A stretch of DNA of 64,000 bases from an uncultured Duncaniella sp. (GCA_910577255.1 CAJTMH010000002.1:558001-622000); one strand, 5' to 3'; positions 43,043-52,352 are shown, counted from the stretch's first letter. Program-made: numbers and translations. The notes: a model not told the origin generated them from the letters alone.

Positions 43043-44107
43043 TCAGCACCCCTTGCCTTTGCCGCTGAGCATACCGCACGCGGCCTCAATGTCCTCGCCG
43101 CGCGAGGCCCGGATGGTAGCCGTAACCCCATGTTCGTTCAGGCGGTCGCGGAAAGCTTCCATGACCTCTGTCGACGATGAACGGTAAGGAAAATCAGGGA
43201 TGGCATGGAAACGTATGAGATTGACCCTGCAATCCACACCCTTCAGCAAGCGGGCCAAGGCATCGGCATGCTTGAAGTCATCATTGACCCCTCGCCACAT
43301 TATATATTCGGCCGAGAGCCTGCGTTGGTGGGCAAAATCATATCCGCGCATCAGCTCCATCACCTTCTTCAGAGGATAGGCCTTCTCGACAGGCATCAGA
43401 TCCTCGCGTTCGTCGGCAAACGGAGTGTGGACACTTATGGCCACATGCACCTTGGTACGGTCAAGCAGCTCGCGCAGGCCATTGATTTTCCCTATAGACG
43501 ACACCGTGATGCGCTTCGGGCTCCAGGCAAGCCCCCAAGGAGCAGTGAGAATCTCCACAGCCTTAAGCACCTCATCCACGTTATCCATAGGCTCACCCAT
43601 CCCCATGAACACCAGATTGGTCAACGACTCGCTCTCAGGTATGGCAAAAATCTGATTCAGGATTCCGGCAGCCGTGAGACTTCCATGAAATCCCTGTCTC
43701 CCGGTCATACAGAATCGGCACCCCATCTTGCATCCCGCCTGCGACGACACACACAGCGTAGCACGGTCCTTATCCGGGATATACACCGCCTCGACATCAC
43801 GGCCGCCGGCGCCCCCTGACAGGAAGTCGAAACCGGCACCTGAGGTGGCAAAAAGATACTTCACCGTGCCGTCAGTGGAACGCGCAGCCCCCTTGGGAGC
43901 CACTACACCCACTGTATAATTTTCCATGAGCCACTCGCGGGCAGCCTTGGGCAGGTCGGTCATCTCGCCGATATCGGTGACTCGCTTGGTGTAAATCCAT
44001 CGCGCCATCTGCTTTGCAGCAAACGGTCTCAGCCCGGCCTCTTCGGCCACACCCTTAAGCTCATCGAGAGTCATCCCGAGCAACGGTTTCTTTATCTTGC
44101 TATCCAT
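43043..44107 (-). CDS. rlmN: 23S rRNA/tRNA adenine-C2 methyltransferase
   Basis: 354 residues. Radical SAM enzyme that methylates A2503 of 23S rRNA and A37 of some tRNAs. The cluster motif CxxxCxxC is in SQAGCKMGCRFCMTGRQG near residues 125-140. LTNLVFMGMGEPMDNVDEV follows near 180, ISVHTPFADERE near 240, and the late catalytic Cys lies in ASRGEDIEAACGML near 346. The N-terminal accessory domain (RPFAAKQMARWIYTKRV) is also present. The second catalytic Cys separates RlmN from inert homologues. It is convergent with the small HTH gene. Firm call. Confidence 0.95.
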   Translation of the reverse strand: MDSKIKKPLLGMTLDELKGVAEEAGLRPFAAKQMARWIYTKRVTDIGEMTDLPKAAREWLMENYTVGVVAPKGAARSTDGTVKYLFATSGAGFDFLSGGAGGRDVEAVYIPDKDRATLCVSSQAGCKMGCRFCMTGRQGFHGSLTAAGILNQIFAIPESESLTNLVFMGMGEPMDNVDEVLKAVEILTAPWGLAWSPKRITVSSIGKINGLRELLDRTKVHVAISVHTPFADEREDLMPVEKAYPLKKVMELMRGYDFAHQRRLSAEYIMWRGVNDDFKHADALARLLKGVDCRVNLIRFHAIPDFPYRSSSTEVMEAFRDRLNEHGVTATIRASRGEDIEAACGMLSGKGKGC

Positions 44108-44314
44108 CTGTTATTTTTTTGATGATTTTCGAAAGAGAGGCGGCATATCCCCTCCATCCGCATGCCCACCGCGACGAAAACGGCCGGCAAACACATCGGC
44201 AAAGTTAATAAATTATCCCCGCTTATCCACCATCCTTCACCCTCCAATCGAAACATCATCGCAACATTTTGTGCAACATTTTGACGCAATCACCGAAAAA
44301 AATCGCACCGCTAC

Positions 44315-44345
44315 TTGCACAAATCAAAAAACCTCACTATCTTTG
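44315..44345 (+). promoter_or_regulatory. Promoter of tRNA-Ala
   Basis: TTG at 44315-44317 and TATCTTTG at 44338-44345, spacer 20 bp, ending 10 bp before the mature tRNA 5' end. Confidence 0.75.
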
Positions 44346-44355
44346 CACCGCAAAT

Positions 44356-44432
44356 GGGGTATTAGCTCATCTGGCTAGAGCGCGACACTGGCAGTGTCGA
44401 GGTGAGCGGTTCGAGTCCGCTATACTCCACCA
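44356..44432 (+). tRNA. tRNA-Ala (GGC)
   Basis: A full cloverleaf. The acceptor GGGGTAT pairs with ATACTCC and includes the G3-U70 pair that marks alanine tRNAs. The anticodon stem is CGACA / TGTCG around loop CTGGCAG, giving anticodon GGC, and the T-loop is TTCGAGT. The CCA end is encoded (44430-44432). Own promoter and terminator. Confidence 0.95.
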
Positions 44433-44445
44433 AGATTAAACACCG

Positions 44446-44477
44446 ACACCCAAATTCACATGAATTTGGGTGTTTTC
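44446..44477 (+). terminator. Terminator of tRNA-Ala
   Basis: ACACCCAAATTC (from 44446) pairs with GAATTTGGGTGT (to 44473), followed by TTTTCTTT. It may also stop the convergent MFS transcript. Confidence 0.85.
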
Positions 44478-44503
44478 TTTATATCCAGCATCAAGTCCAA
44501 GCC

Positions 44504-45679
44504 TCACAGCTTGGCCCGGGGAATGAAGCGGAACAGGCAGTAGACGGCCGCACAAAGAGAGATGACACCGCCCACATAGCCTATATATTCCATCGCACCC
44601 CCTCTGCACACCATCCCGCCCACAAAGGCTCCCCCTCCTATACCGAGATTGAATATACCGGAATAGATGCTCATGGCCACTGCCGAATTATGGGGTGAGA
44701 AGACTATGATCTCATTCTGAAATGCTATGTTATAGACGGTTATGCCAAGCCCCCAAAGCACACACAGCGGAGCTATAAGCCATGAACTTATCCATGACAC
44801 CGGCAACAGGATAAGCATTATGACCGGCAATCCGAAACACGCGCTCACTATGATGCGACCGGGATAACGGCTAAAATAGCGCGACATGACAAAACTACCC
44901 AGCAGTCCGGCCACACCGAAGAGACACAGAGTGAAAGTGATGGCTTCGGGTTCCATACCCACTATCCTGTCCATAAATGGTTCGATATAACTGTAGCCGG
45001 TGTAATGCCCGGTGACTATCACGGCTGTGATAAGATAAATCATCATCAGCGGCTTGGAATGGAGGATATCTTTAAGCATGGCTGTGCGCGACTCATCCTT
45101 CTCGCTTCCGGGAAGCGACGGAAACACGCGGAAAAGCCCAAGGAGTATCAATCCCGCCAGGATGCCGAGGGCCGCGAACGTCATTCGCCATCCTGCTATG
45201 AGCCCAAGCACGCGCCCGAGGGGCAAGCCGGCCACGAGAGCTATGCCACCCCCCGCCACAAGAGCACTGAGGGCTGTGGAACGTGATTTATTGGGAGTAA
45301 CCTCAACGGCCATAGGGGGAGCTATGGACCAGAATATGGAATGTGCACATGCCACTCCGACACGCGATGCCATGAGTGTCCAGAAACCCTCGGCCAGCAC
45401 CGACCCGATGTGGCTGACAAAAAAGAGCGTGACTATACCGAGCAGGAGTTTACGCATATCCATGCGGGCGAAATAGAGCATCAGAGGCAGAGACAGCAGA
45501 GCCACCACCCACGCATAGATGGTGATGAGCCATCCGGCATACGCCTCGGTGACACCGAAATCAGAGGCTATGTCGCTGAGCAACCCGATAGGGATAAGTT
45601 CGGAAGTATTGAAAGTGAATCCGGCCACGGTAAGAAACACCAATGGCAACCATTTGCGTAAATCCTTAAGTCGAGACAT
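44504..45679 (-). CDS. MFS transporter, sugar-efflux (SotB/AraJ) type
   Basis: 391 residues with twelve predicted membrane helices. The first is LPLVFLTVAGFTFNTSELIPIGLLSDIA, the block typical of the drug:H+ antiporter-1 / SotB and AraJ group. The loop motif ARMDMRKLLLGI between helices 2 and 3 follows, and ASRVGVACAHSIFWSIAPPMAVEV matches the helix 4 signature. It sits in the inner membrane and probably exports sugars or drugs. A minus-strand -7 box TACTTTTG (45721-45714) lies 34 bp upstream. It is divergent from the GH43 gene and shares the intergenic region with it, which may mean joint control. Confidence 0.87.
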   Translation of the reverse strand: MSRLKDLRKWLPLVFLTVAGFTFNTSELIPIGLLSDIASDFGVTEAYAGWLITIYAWVVALLSLPLMLYFARMDMRKLLLGIVTLFFVSHIGSVLAEGFWTLMASRVGVACAHSIFWSIAPPMAVEVTPNKSRSTALSALVAGGGIALVAGLPLGRVLGLIAGWRMTFAALGILAGLILLGLFRVFPSLPGSEKDESRTAMLKDILHSKPLMMIYLITAVIVTGHYTGYSYIEPFMDRIVGMEPEAITFTLCLFGVAGLLGSFVMSRYFSRYPGRIIVSACFGLPVIMLILLPVSWISSWLIAPLCVLWGLGITVYNIAFQNEIIVFSPHNSAVAMSIYSGIFNLGIGGGAFVGGMVCRGGAMEYIGYVGGVISLCAAVYCLFRFIPRAKL

Positions 45680-45764
45680 GTTACTATTTTGTACCTATTC
45701 CTGAAAACGGCTGCAAAAGTACATAAAAAGCTCCATAAAAAGTGTAAACGCACATAAATTTTTG

Positions 45765-45772
45765 TAATTTTG
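45765..45772 (+). promoter_or_regulatory. -7 box of the GH43 gene
   Basis: TAATTTTG, 25 bp before the ATG at 45798. No good -33 box is visible, which would fit a promoter needing an activator. Confidence 0.5.
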
Positions 45773-45797
45773 TCAAAACTACCGAAATTCCACCACC

Positions 45798-47459
45798 ATG
45801 ACCTACAAATCTCTTGCAGTGCATCTTATAGCCTCGGCAGGTATGGCTATCATCTTGTCAAGCTGTGGAAATGCCCACGGCACAAACTCAGAGGCAGTAT
45901 TCAGCGATTTCAGTTATAAAGTGATCCTTCCGGAGGGTAGCGACTCGGCGCAAACCGAAGCGTCGCCTTTGCTCCATGGATGCTACCCCGACCCTTCGAT
46001 AGTGCGTGTAGGTGATGATTACTACATGGTCAATTCCTCATTTGCCTATTTCCCCGGAGTGCCTATCTGGCATAGCACCGACCTCCGCTCATGGGAACAT
46101 CTCGGATATGTGCTCAGCCGCCGCGAACAGCTCTCGTTGCCCGACAGCCTGCGCATCTCAGGAGGCATTTATGCCCCCGACATCGCCTATAATCCCCACA
46201 ACCGGCTCTTCTACATGATCACCACCCTGGTTGACAACGGTGGCAATTTCTATGTCACATGCACCGATCCGCGCAAAGGCGACTGGAGCGATCCGGTATG
46301 GCTACCTGAGGTGGGAGGGATCGATCCGAGCCTCCTTTTCGACACCGACGGAAAGGCATATATCGTCAATAATGACTCTCCCGAGGGCTCGCCACTCTAT
46401 GAGGGACACAGGGCTATCCATCTCCATGAGTTTGACTGGGAGCGCGGATGCGTCACCGGCAAGTCGAAAGTAATAGTCAACGGAGGGGTCGATATCACCG
46501 AGAAGCCTGTGTGGATCGAAGGCCCGCACCTCTATCATATAGGTGACAAATATTTCCTGATGTGCGCCGAAGGGGGCACCGGCCCCGACCACCGCGAGGT
46601 GATTTTTGAATCCGGTTCTCCCAAGGGGCCATTCCGCCCTTGCGCCATCAACCCCATACTCACCCAAAAGGATCTTGACCCTGCGCGCCCCAACCCGGTG
46701 ACATGCGCCGGGCATGCCGACCTCGTGGAGGACACCGATGGACAGTGGTGGAGCGTATTCCTTGCGGTGCGCCCATACGCCGACGGCCACGATGTGATGG
46801 GCCGGGAGACATACCTGCACCCTGTAACATGGCATAACGGCCAACCGGTAATCACTGAACCGGGGGAAATCCTCACACCTCATCCGGCCACCGAGACCCA
46901 CTCAAACCTCTGGGCCTCCGACACGTTGGCCAACGACGCGTTTTTCATACGCAACGGCAGCGACGTTACTTGGAGCATCACTCCGGCAGGCGACCTCCAA
47001 CTGAAGTCATCACCTGTAAAACTTGCCGACAAACGCACACCATCGGCCATAGGACGATGGGTGACAGAGAATGCATTTGTACTCACCACCACACTCGACA
47101 GCTTCACTCCTGAAAGCGAGGAGGATCTGGCAGGATTGTTCCTGTTCCAGGACGACGGCTGCAACATCACTTTCGGCAAATCAGCCGACACAGCCGGCTC
47201 ACCGTGTGTGAAGGTCACAGCGTCATGCAAGGGTGAAATCGTCAGCGAGACCTCCGCCCCACTCTCTTCGGCATCCGGACCGCTGACTCTGCGCATCACT
47301 GCCGACGGCGACGGATTTTATCATTTCGATACATCGACCGACGGCAATTCATTCAGCACTGTTGGCAAACCGATCAGCGCCGACATCCTCAGTACGCGCA
47401 CAGCCGGAAATTTCACAGGTACCGTCATGGGACTCTACGTCACAGCTTCCGGGAAATAA
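45798..47459 (+). CDS. GH43 glycoside hydrolase lipoprotein
   Basis: 553 residues. The lipoprotein signal ends in IILSSCGN, so it is anchored in a membrane, probably the outer one. The five-bladed propeller (about 55-360) carries the three acidic residues of GH43: Asp in HGCYPDPSIVRVGDDYYMVNSS (general base), Asp in VGGIDPSLLFDTDG (pKa modulator) and Glu in VWIEGPHLYHIG (general acid). The C-terminal beta-sandwich (about 370-553) fits the GH43 accessory domain of xylosidase/arabinofuranosidase-type members. The likely substrates are xylan or arabinan side chains. It lies beside EFR1 and PL10 genes, and no SusC/SusD pair is present. Confidence 0.92.
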   Translation: MTYKSLAVHLIASAGMAIILSSCGNAHGTNSEAVFSDFSYKVILPEGSDSAQTEASPLLHGCYPDPSIVRVGDDYYMVNSSFAYFPGVPIWHSTDLRSWEHLGYVLSRREQLSLPDSLRISGGIYAPDIAYNPHNRLFYMITTLVDNGGNFYVTCTDPRKGDWSDPVWLPEVGGIDPSLLFDTDGKAYIVNNDSPEGSPLYEGHRAIHLHEFDWERGCVTGKSKVIVNGGVDITEKPVWIEGPHLYHIGDKYFLMCAEGGTGPDHREVIFESGSPKGPFRPCAINPILTQKDLDPARPNPVTCAGHADLVEDTDGQWWSVFLAVRPYADGHDVMGRETYLHPVTWHNGQPVITEPGEILTPHPATETHSNLWASDTLANDAFFIRNGSDVTWSITPAGDLQLKSSPVKLADKRTPSAIGRWVTENAFVLTTTLDSFTPESEEDLAGLFLFQDDGCNITFGKSADTAGSPCVKVTASCKGEIVSETSAPLSSASGPLTLRITADGDGFYHFDTSTDGNSFSTVGKPISADILSTRTAGNFTGTVMGLYVTASGK

Positions 47460-47468
47460 ATCACCTGC

Positions 47469-48239
47469 ATGACACTTTTCTTTTTCACCACCACCGGCAA
47501 CTCCCTGACCGTAGCCAGAGCCATCGGCGGGACTATCATGAGCATACCCGGAATTCTGCACGGTAAGCAGCGCGAATTTGCCGACGACACCATAGGTATA
47601 GTCACACCTGTCTACTTCGGCGACCTTCCCGGCCCGGTGAGGCAATTCATCGAATCAGTAACACTGCATTCCGACTACACATTCCTTATCTTCACTTGTG
47701 GCACTACCCCGGCATGCGCATCACTCAAAGCCATGCGCAGCGCCGGGAAAGCAGGGACAAGATTCGATTATATTGACGCTATCAGAATGGTAGACAACTA
47801 CTTCCCCATGTTTGATGTGGCTAAGCAAGTTGCCGACCTTCCGTCCAAGCATGTCGACGACAATCTGAACCGAATATGCACCGACATAGCCGAAAAACGC
47901 CATTCGCTGCTCCGCCCCACCCTCTTCGGACGCATCGCCGATGCCTACATGAAGCTTTTCCCTCTCTCTTCCGAAGCCTACAGGCGATTCCGGATAGAGA
48001 AAGCCAAATGCAACACGTGCGGCACATGCGTCAAAGTCTGCCCTATCGGCAATATCAACATCACCGACAGCCATTCCACCCCCGAGATATGGGAGCGATG
48101 CCTGACATGCGGAGCGTGCTACCACAACTGCCCCTCGGGAGCCATAAGATATAAAGGAGAAAAAAGCACTTATCAATTCCGCAATCCGGCCGTCAGTCTC
48201 GCGGACATAATCCAAGCCAACGACCGGACGAGAAGGTAA
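47469..48239 (+). CDS. EFR1 family ferredoxin-flavodoxin protein
   Basis: 256 residues. The N-terminal flavodoxin-like part (about 1-170) opens FFFTTTGNSLTVARAIG, the FMN phosphate loop, with PVYFGDLPGPVRQFIE and IFTCGTTPACAS after it. The C-terminal part has two 4Fe-4S motifs, CNTCGTCVKVCPIGNI near residue 180 and CLTCGACYHNCPSGAI near 210. Such proteins pass electrons between pyridine or flavin donors and unknown partners in anaerobes. The gene is 9 bp after GH43, and its stop codon touches the stop codon of the opposite-strand pectate lyase gene. Confidence 0.9.
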   Translation: MTLFFFTTTGNSLTVARAIGGTIMSIPGILHGKQREFADDTIGIVTPVYFGDLPGPVRQFIESVTLHSDYTFLIFTCGTTPACASLKAMRSAGKAGTRFDYIDAIRMVDNYFPMFDVAKQVADLPSKHVDDNLNRICTDIAEKRHSLLRPTLFGRIADAYMKLFPLSSEAYRRFRIEKAKCNTCGTCVKVCPIGNINITDSHSTPEIWERCLTCGACYHNCPSGAIRYKGEKSTYQFRNPAVSLADIIQANDRTRR

Positions 48240-49379
48240 TCAGCGAATTGGGTGGACGTTCTGCATGATACTGAAGTACACCTTATGCTCAGGGTCGTGG
48301 CGCGAAGCCCACTTGTCATATATAGGAAATAACTCTCCCGGATACTGATTATACCAGCTATAGCCGTTGCGGCGCTCATGCCCAAGCTCCTCGAGCGATT
48401 TACGAGGTATACCGTCGCGGTCACACACATACGGCTCGCAGTTTTCAAGGTCATAAAAGCGGGCCCATAACGGAGTGGCATGTTTATCCTCCACAAGATA
48501 AGTCTGGGCCGATGGTGTGCGCCATTCCCCGGTGCGAACCACTTTCACTCCGCGAAGCTGATGACGGTCAAACCACTTCATGGCACCGTGCACAGCGCGT
48601 TTCACCCTATCGTCGGGCTCCGGAATCTCCATAAGCAGACGGACTATCGAAGCACTTTCCTGCGAACAATAGGAAGGCAACTCATAGGCACGTGCAGGAG
48701 CCGGCGCGTAAGTTTCGCGATCATGTTGCTGACACCATATCGTAGGCTCTCCGTCAGTGACTATCTGAGTGGCGATAATACAGTCCACACCTCTATTAAA
48801 CGAGTCCGCAAGCCTTCCGGCAAGCGATGAGTCCACCAGATCACCACCATACGGCTCCCGCTTTTCCAAAATGTCGCGAATGACAATCATGGTATTGACC
48901 ATCGCATCATCATTATATGTGATGTGTATCTGGTAGTCGCGCATCTCAGGCCAGAACTGCGGCCATCCGCCATTGGGGTATTGTCCGCTCAGCAGATACT
49001 CCACACCACCGCGGAAAGCATCGCGATAACGCTCATCGCCGGTAGCCTGATAGAGCCGGGCCAGATATTTCATCTGCATGGTAGTGGCATTGTTATCAGT
49101 TGTCGAATCATCGCGACGCGACTTTTCAGCCAGCACATCGGCCAGTTCCTCGTCGGTCATTGCCCGGGCCATGTCTATATTCTTTGGCCACCCTCCGGTC
49201 ACACGTTGGTAGGCAAGCACCTGGTCACCTATACGCCTTGCCTCTGATGTCTCGAAAAACTCGTGACGCGTCTCGCGCAACGGATTAGGCCCCTTAGCCC
49301 TCGGAGCACCCTGAACCGAGATAAATGTCGCAGAAAGACACAATCCTACCCCGATAAAAATATTTCTGACAGAATTCAT
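48240..49379 (-). CDS. PL10 family pectate lyase
   Basis: 379 residues. N-terminal signal MNSVRNIFIGVGLCLSATFISVQG. The (alpha/alpha)-toroid of PL10 is recognisable from RVTGGWPKNIDMARAMT, YPNGGWPQFWPEMRDYQIHITYNDDAMVNTM and ATQIVTDGEPTIWCQQHD. The late block FYDLENCEPYVCDRDG and YSWYNQYPGELFPIYDKW follow. It cleaves polygalacturonate by beta-elimination, probably in the periplasm. The TAA of the EFR1 gene (48237-48239) and this gene's stop (48240-48242) are adjacent with no space. A pectin role near GH43 is inferred. Confidence 0.92.
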   Translation of the reverse strand: MNSVRNIFIGVGLCLSATFISVQGAPRAKGPNPLRETRHEFFETSEARRIGDQVLAYQRVTGGWPKNIDMARAMTDEELADVLAEKSRRDDSTTDNNATTMQMKYLARLYQATGDERYRDAFRGGVEYLLSGQYPNGGWPQFWPEMRDYQIHITYNDDAMVNTMIVIRDILEKREPYGGDLVDSSLAGRLADSFNRGVDCIIATQIVTDGEPTIWCQQHDRETYAPAPARAYELPSYCSQESASIVRLLMEIPEPDDRVKRAVHGAMKWFDRHQLRGVKVVRTGEWRTPSAQTYLVEDKHATPLWARFYDLENCEPYVCDRDGIPRKSLEELGHERRNGYSWYNQYPGELFPIYDKWASRHDPEHKVYFSIMQNVHPIR

Positions 49380-49509
49380 ATCTTATTTGATTTAAGGATT
49401 TATATTGCTTCAAAATGCAAAATTACATAAAAATCACATGTTTTTATAATTTTACTATCCTCAATGACATGGAGTGAAAGTGGATGTTAATTTTGAATGC
49501 AAACCCATT

Positions 49510-49588
49510 GTTAAAAAATATATAAAATAGGAGCCAAACGTTAAGCCGAGTTAAAAATTTGGGGGGGTAATTTTGTGTCGTACATTTG
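49510..49588 (+). promoter_or_regulatory. Shared regulatory cassette with G7 tract, copy B
   Basis: GTTAA direct repeats begin at 49510, 49540 and 49550. They precede -33 TTTG (49558-49561), G7 (49561-49567) and -7 TACATTTG (49581-49588), spacer 19 bp. The block runs without a gap alongside copy A at 39260-39338. The repeat AACGTTAAG at 49538-49546 also fits the direct-repeat site of LytTR-type regulators, an inference only. Confidence 0.7.
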
Positions 49589-49650
49589 TAATCTTGAACA
49601 CAATAACGGTATCAACTATCTTAATTCTTTAACACTTTAATCTATTCTTT

Positions 49651-50769
49651 ATGAAGAAATTTTTACTCTCACTATTCGCCGTCATGTGCCTCGGTTTCAT
49701 GGCAAACGCGGAAACAACTTTTGATTTCACCAAGGCTAATGAGTACAATTCAGCCATTGACATCACCAGCGCAAGTGTAAAAGTCACCAATTTGACACTT
49801 ACCAACGGCGATTTCACAATCACAGCCACCAAAGGCTCTAGCACTGATGCAATGTGGTACAAATCAAACTTTAGCTACCGAGTTTACAAGGGCGCCACTA
49901 TGACTATCAAGTCTGCTTCAGAGGATATGACAGAAATCGTGTTCAACTGCGGCAACAATTATTTCACTGCTGCAAATGCGACACCGAGCACCGGTACCCT
50001 CACCGCGTCTGGAGCAACAACAACCTGGACAGGCAACACCAAGGAACTCACCATCACCATCGGATCAAAGCAAAACATGCAGTTCACCTCAATCATCATC
50101 AACCCCAGCGGCGAGATGAAGAAAGTGGAGAACATCGCCGAGTTCATCGCAGAAGCAAGCACCACTCCCGTGGAATTTGCCAATCCTCTCAACGTTTACT
50201 ATCAGAACGGTGCCAACCTTTATGTAGGTGACGCTACCGGCGCACTCCTCGTTTACGGCGACCTTGACCAGACCTACACCACAGGCGACGTTATCCCCGC
50301 CGGCGCACAGGGTACATTCAAGAATTACAACGGTTGCTATGAGCTCCTCAGCCCGTCAAACTTCGGCGCTGCCACAACAACTACCACTATAGAACCCAAA
50401 GTCATGGCTCTTGCCGACATCACTACCGCTGACCAGAACGAATATGTGAAGCTCAACGGCGTGACCATCGACAACACCACTCTCACCCAGGGCGAAAGCA
50501 CTCTCGTGCTCTACAACAAGTTTGCCATTGAGAACATCCCCACTGAAGGTGTGTATGACCTCGTAGGTGTGCTCACCGTGTTCAGCAACAAGATCCAGTT
50601 CTATCCCACCGAAGCCCCCAAGGCTACTTCGGCCATCACCGACATCACCATCGACGAAAACGCACCTGTTGAATACTTCAACCTCCAGGGCATCCGTGTC
50701 GACAATCCCGAAAACGGCCTTTACATCCGCCGTCAGGGCAACAAGGTAAGCAAGGTTCTGATCAAATAA
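49651..50769 (+). CDS. Secreted protein with OB-like domain and T9SS-like tail, partner B
   Basis: 372 residues. Signal peptide MKKFLLSLFAVMCLGFMANA. A first beta-rich domain (about 22-150, TTFDFTKANEYNSAIDI) is followed by a second one (about 155-325) with KKVENIAEFIAEASTTPVEF and LYVGDATGALLVYGDLDQTYTTGD. The second resembles the OB-fold nucleic-acid-binding-like domain of Bacteroidetes secreted proteins. The tail AITDITIDENAPVEYFNLQG to the end is about 90 percent the same as in the protein at 39484. Its function is unknown, and export through type IX secretion is inferred from the tail. Confidence 0.82.
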   Translation: MKKFLLSLFAVMCLGFMANAETTFDFTKANEYNSAIDITSASVKVTNLTLTNGDFTITATKGSSTDAMWYKSNFSYRVYKGATMTIKSASEDMTEIVFNCGNNYFTAANATPSTGTLTASGATTTWTGNTKELTITIGSKQNMQFTSIIINPSGEMKKVENIAEFIAEASTTPVEFANPLNVYYQNGANLYVGDATGALLVYGDLDQTYTTGDVIPAGAQGTFKNYNGCYELLSPSNFGAATTTTTIEPKVMALADITTADQNEYVKLNGVTIDNTTLTQGESTLVLYNKFAIENIPTEGVYDLVGVLTVFSNKIQFYPTEAPKATSAITDITIDENAPVEYFNLQGIRVDNPENGLYIRRQGNKVSKVLIK

Positions 50770-50808
50770 ATCACAACCACACCTTGATTAATTGACAAGA
50801 CAAAAAAC

Positions 50809-50894
50809 GTCGCCGGAAAGAGCTCTTGCTGAAATGCGTTGATGCACGGAGAGAGAGTGCTAAAGTTTTGGATGAACTGTTTCGGCGACTTTTT
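50809..50894 (+). terminator. Long-loop terminator or 3' RNA after protein B
   Basis: GTCGCCGGAAA (50809-50819) pairs with TTTCGGCGAC (50880-50889), with one bulged G, and T5 follows. The 60-nt interior is unusually long for a terminator loop and holds smaller possible pairings, so a small RNA ending here is also possible. Confidence 0.6.
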
Positions 50895-50947
50895 AAATTA
50901 TTAATTCCGCAAAACCGGTCATGTGACGAGGCTTTGCGGAATTTTTC

Positions 50948-50978
50948 TTGACTCGGGAGGCTTAATTTATTACCTTTG
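50948..50978 (+). promoter_or_regulatory. Promoter of the lipoprotein gene
   Basis: TTG at 50948-50950 and TACCTTTG at 50971-50978, spacer 20 bp. It lies inside the upstream open frame and so shows that ATG 51025 is the start. Confidence 0.75.
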
Positions 50979-51024
50979 CAGACCGACAAACTATAACATC
51001 GTAACAACAAACATAACAGAAAAA

Positions 51025-51468
51025 ATGAAACAAGCTATTAAACTCACAGTATTGTCCTTGCTGCTCTCCGCATCATTCAGTTTAACATCCTGTGGCAACT
51101 CCACCACTTCGGAAAGCCAGGAAGAGACTACCGAAACCACCGACCTCACTCCCCAGCAGCAGCGCACACTCAAAGGCCTCAAAGCCGAGCTCGAAAGAGT
51201 GAAGAAACAACTCCCCATGCCGTTGGCCGACGGCCTTACACTAAAGAGCATGGAAATCAAGGACGGTTTCATGGTCACTACATGTACCTATCCCAAGGGA
51301 GAGGAGATGGAAGTGCTCGATAATCCCGAGACCAAGGCTGCAATCATCCGCTCAGTAGGCCCTACCGCAAAGCGCCTCAAGGACATAAACATGGGAATCA
51401 AGTACATCTACCAGGAAGAGGGAACGGACAACATCCAGACCCTTACCATCACCCCGGAGGAAATCTAA
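51025..51468 (+). CDS. Small lipoprotein of unknown function
   Basis: 147 residues. The signal MKQAIKLTVLSLLLSASFSLTSCGNS has a clear lipobox LTSC with the Cys at residue 23. A Glu/Thr-rich linker (about 27-42) is followed by a compact mixed domain with ELERVKKQLPMPLADGLTLKSMEIKDGFMVTTCTYP. The end has IRSVGPTAKRLKDINMGIKYIYQEEG. I do not recognise a family by name; similar lipoproteins occur in Bacteroidetes. It has its own promoter. No clear terminator separates it from yaaA, which starts 101 bp later, so the two may be cotranscribed. Confidence 0.8.
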   Translation: MKQAIKLTVLSLLLSASFSLTSCGNSTTSESQEETTETTDLTPQQQRTLKGLKAELERVKKQLPMPLADGLTLKSMEIKDGFMVTTCTYPKGEEMEVLDNPETKAAIIRSVGPTAKRLKDINMGIKYIYQEEGTDNIQTLTITPEEI

Positions 51469-51569
51469 TTCCCCCCGACAGGCCGATAATCCATAAAAGC
51501 GGTGGAGTCTCCGGTTGACTGAGAGTGCTCCACCGCCTCATTTTTCATAAATTTCCCCCATTTACAGAT

Positions 51570-52340
51570 ATGCAGATTCTCCTTGCCTGTGCCAAGACAA
51601 TGACCTCGGAAATCAGCAGGATGCCCGAGCATACCACCATTCCCGAATTCCAATCGCAAGCCTCGGCCAACGCCATGTCCATGGGCTGCTACAGCGTAGC
51701 CGACCTCGAGAACATGCTTAAAGTAAACAATGCCATAGCCTCGGAGACATGGCACCGCTACCACGACTTTTTTGTAGACTCGACCAGAGTCCCGGCCGGA
51801 ATGGCTTATGACGGCATAGTGTTCAAACGTCTCGGACTTGACAGTTTTCCGGACGAAGCCTTGGCGTATGCAAACACACATCTCAACATCTGCTCATTCC
51901 TCTATGGGCTGCTGCGTCCACTTGACCTCATAAACCCCTACCGCCTCGAGGGCCATGTGGAGCTGCAGGTCAATGGCGGCAAATCCATGTTTGAATCCTG
52001 GCGTCCGCTTCTCACCGACTATCTTATAAGCAAAACACAAGCCGACGATGGAATCCTCGTCAACCTCGCGAGCGACGAGATGCGCCTGCTGTTCGACTGG
52101 CGCAAAGTGGCTAAGTCAGTCAATGTCATCACCCCTGTTTTCAAAGTGGAGAAGCAGGGACGGCTTCGCACAGTGGTGGTATATGCCAAAATGTGTCGCG
52201 GAGCCATGACTCGCCATATACTCCTCAACCGCCTGTCCGATCCCGGCGGGCTCGCCACATTCGACTACGAGGGATTCACCTACTCCCCCGAGCTTTCAGC
52301 ATCACCTTCATCACCTTTGTTTGTGCTGCCGGCCCTTTAG
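51570..52340 (+). CDS. yaaA: YaaA family peroxide stress protein
   Basis: 256 residues, the standard length of the YaaA/DUF328 family. E. coli YaaA lowers free iron during peroxide stress and binds DNA. Family marks: MQILLACAKTM at the start (variant of ILSPAK), MAYDGIVFKRLG, LNICSFLYGLLRPLDLINPYRLE near residue 115, and LVNLASDEMRLLFDW near 170. VYAKMCRGAMTRHIL follows near 215 and FDYEGFTYSPELS near the end. The start at 51570 is chosen by family fit over 51525. Confidence 0.9.
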   Translation: MQILLACAKTMTSEISRMPEHTTIPEFQSQASANAMSMGCYSVADLENMLKVNNAIASETWHRYHDFFVDSTRVPAGMAYDGIVFKRLGLDSFPDEALAYANTHLNICSFLYGLLRPLDLINPYRLEGHVELQVNGGKSMFESWRPLLTDYLISKTQADDGILVNLASDEMRLLFDWRKVAKSVNVITPVFKVEKQGRLRTVVVYAKMCRGAMTRHILLNRLSDPGGLATFDYEGFTYSPELSASPSSPLFVLPAL

Positions 52341-52352
52341 AAAACACAGAAA

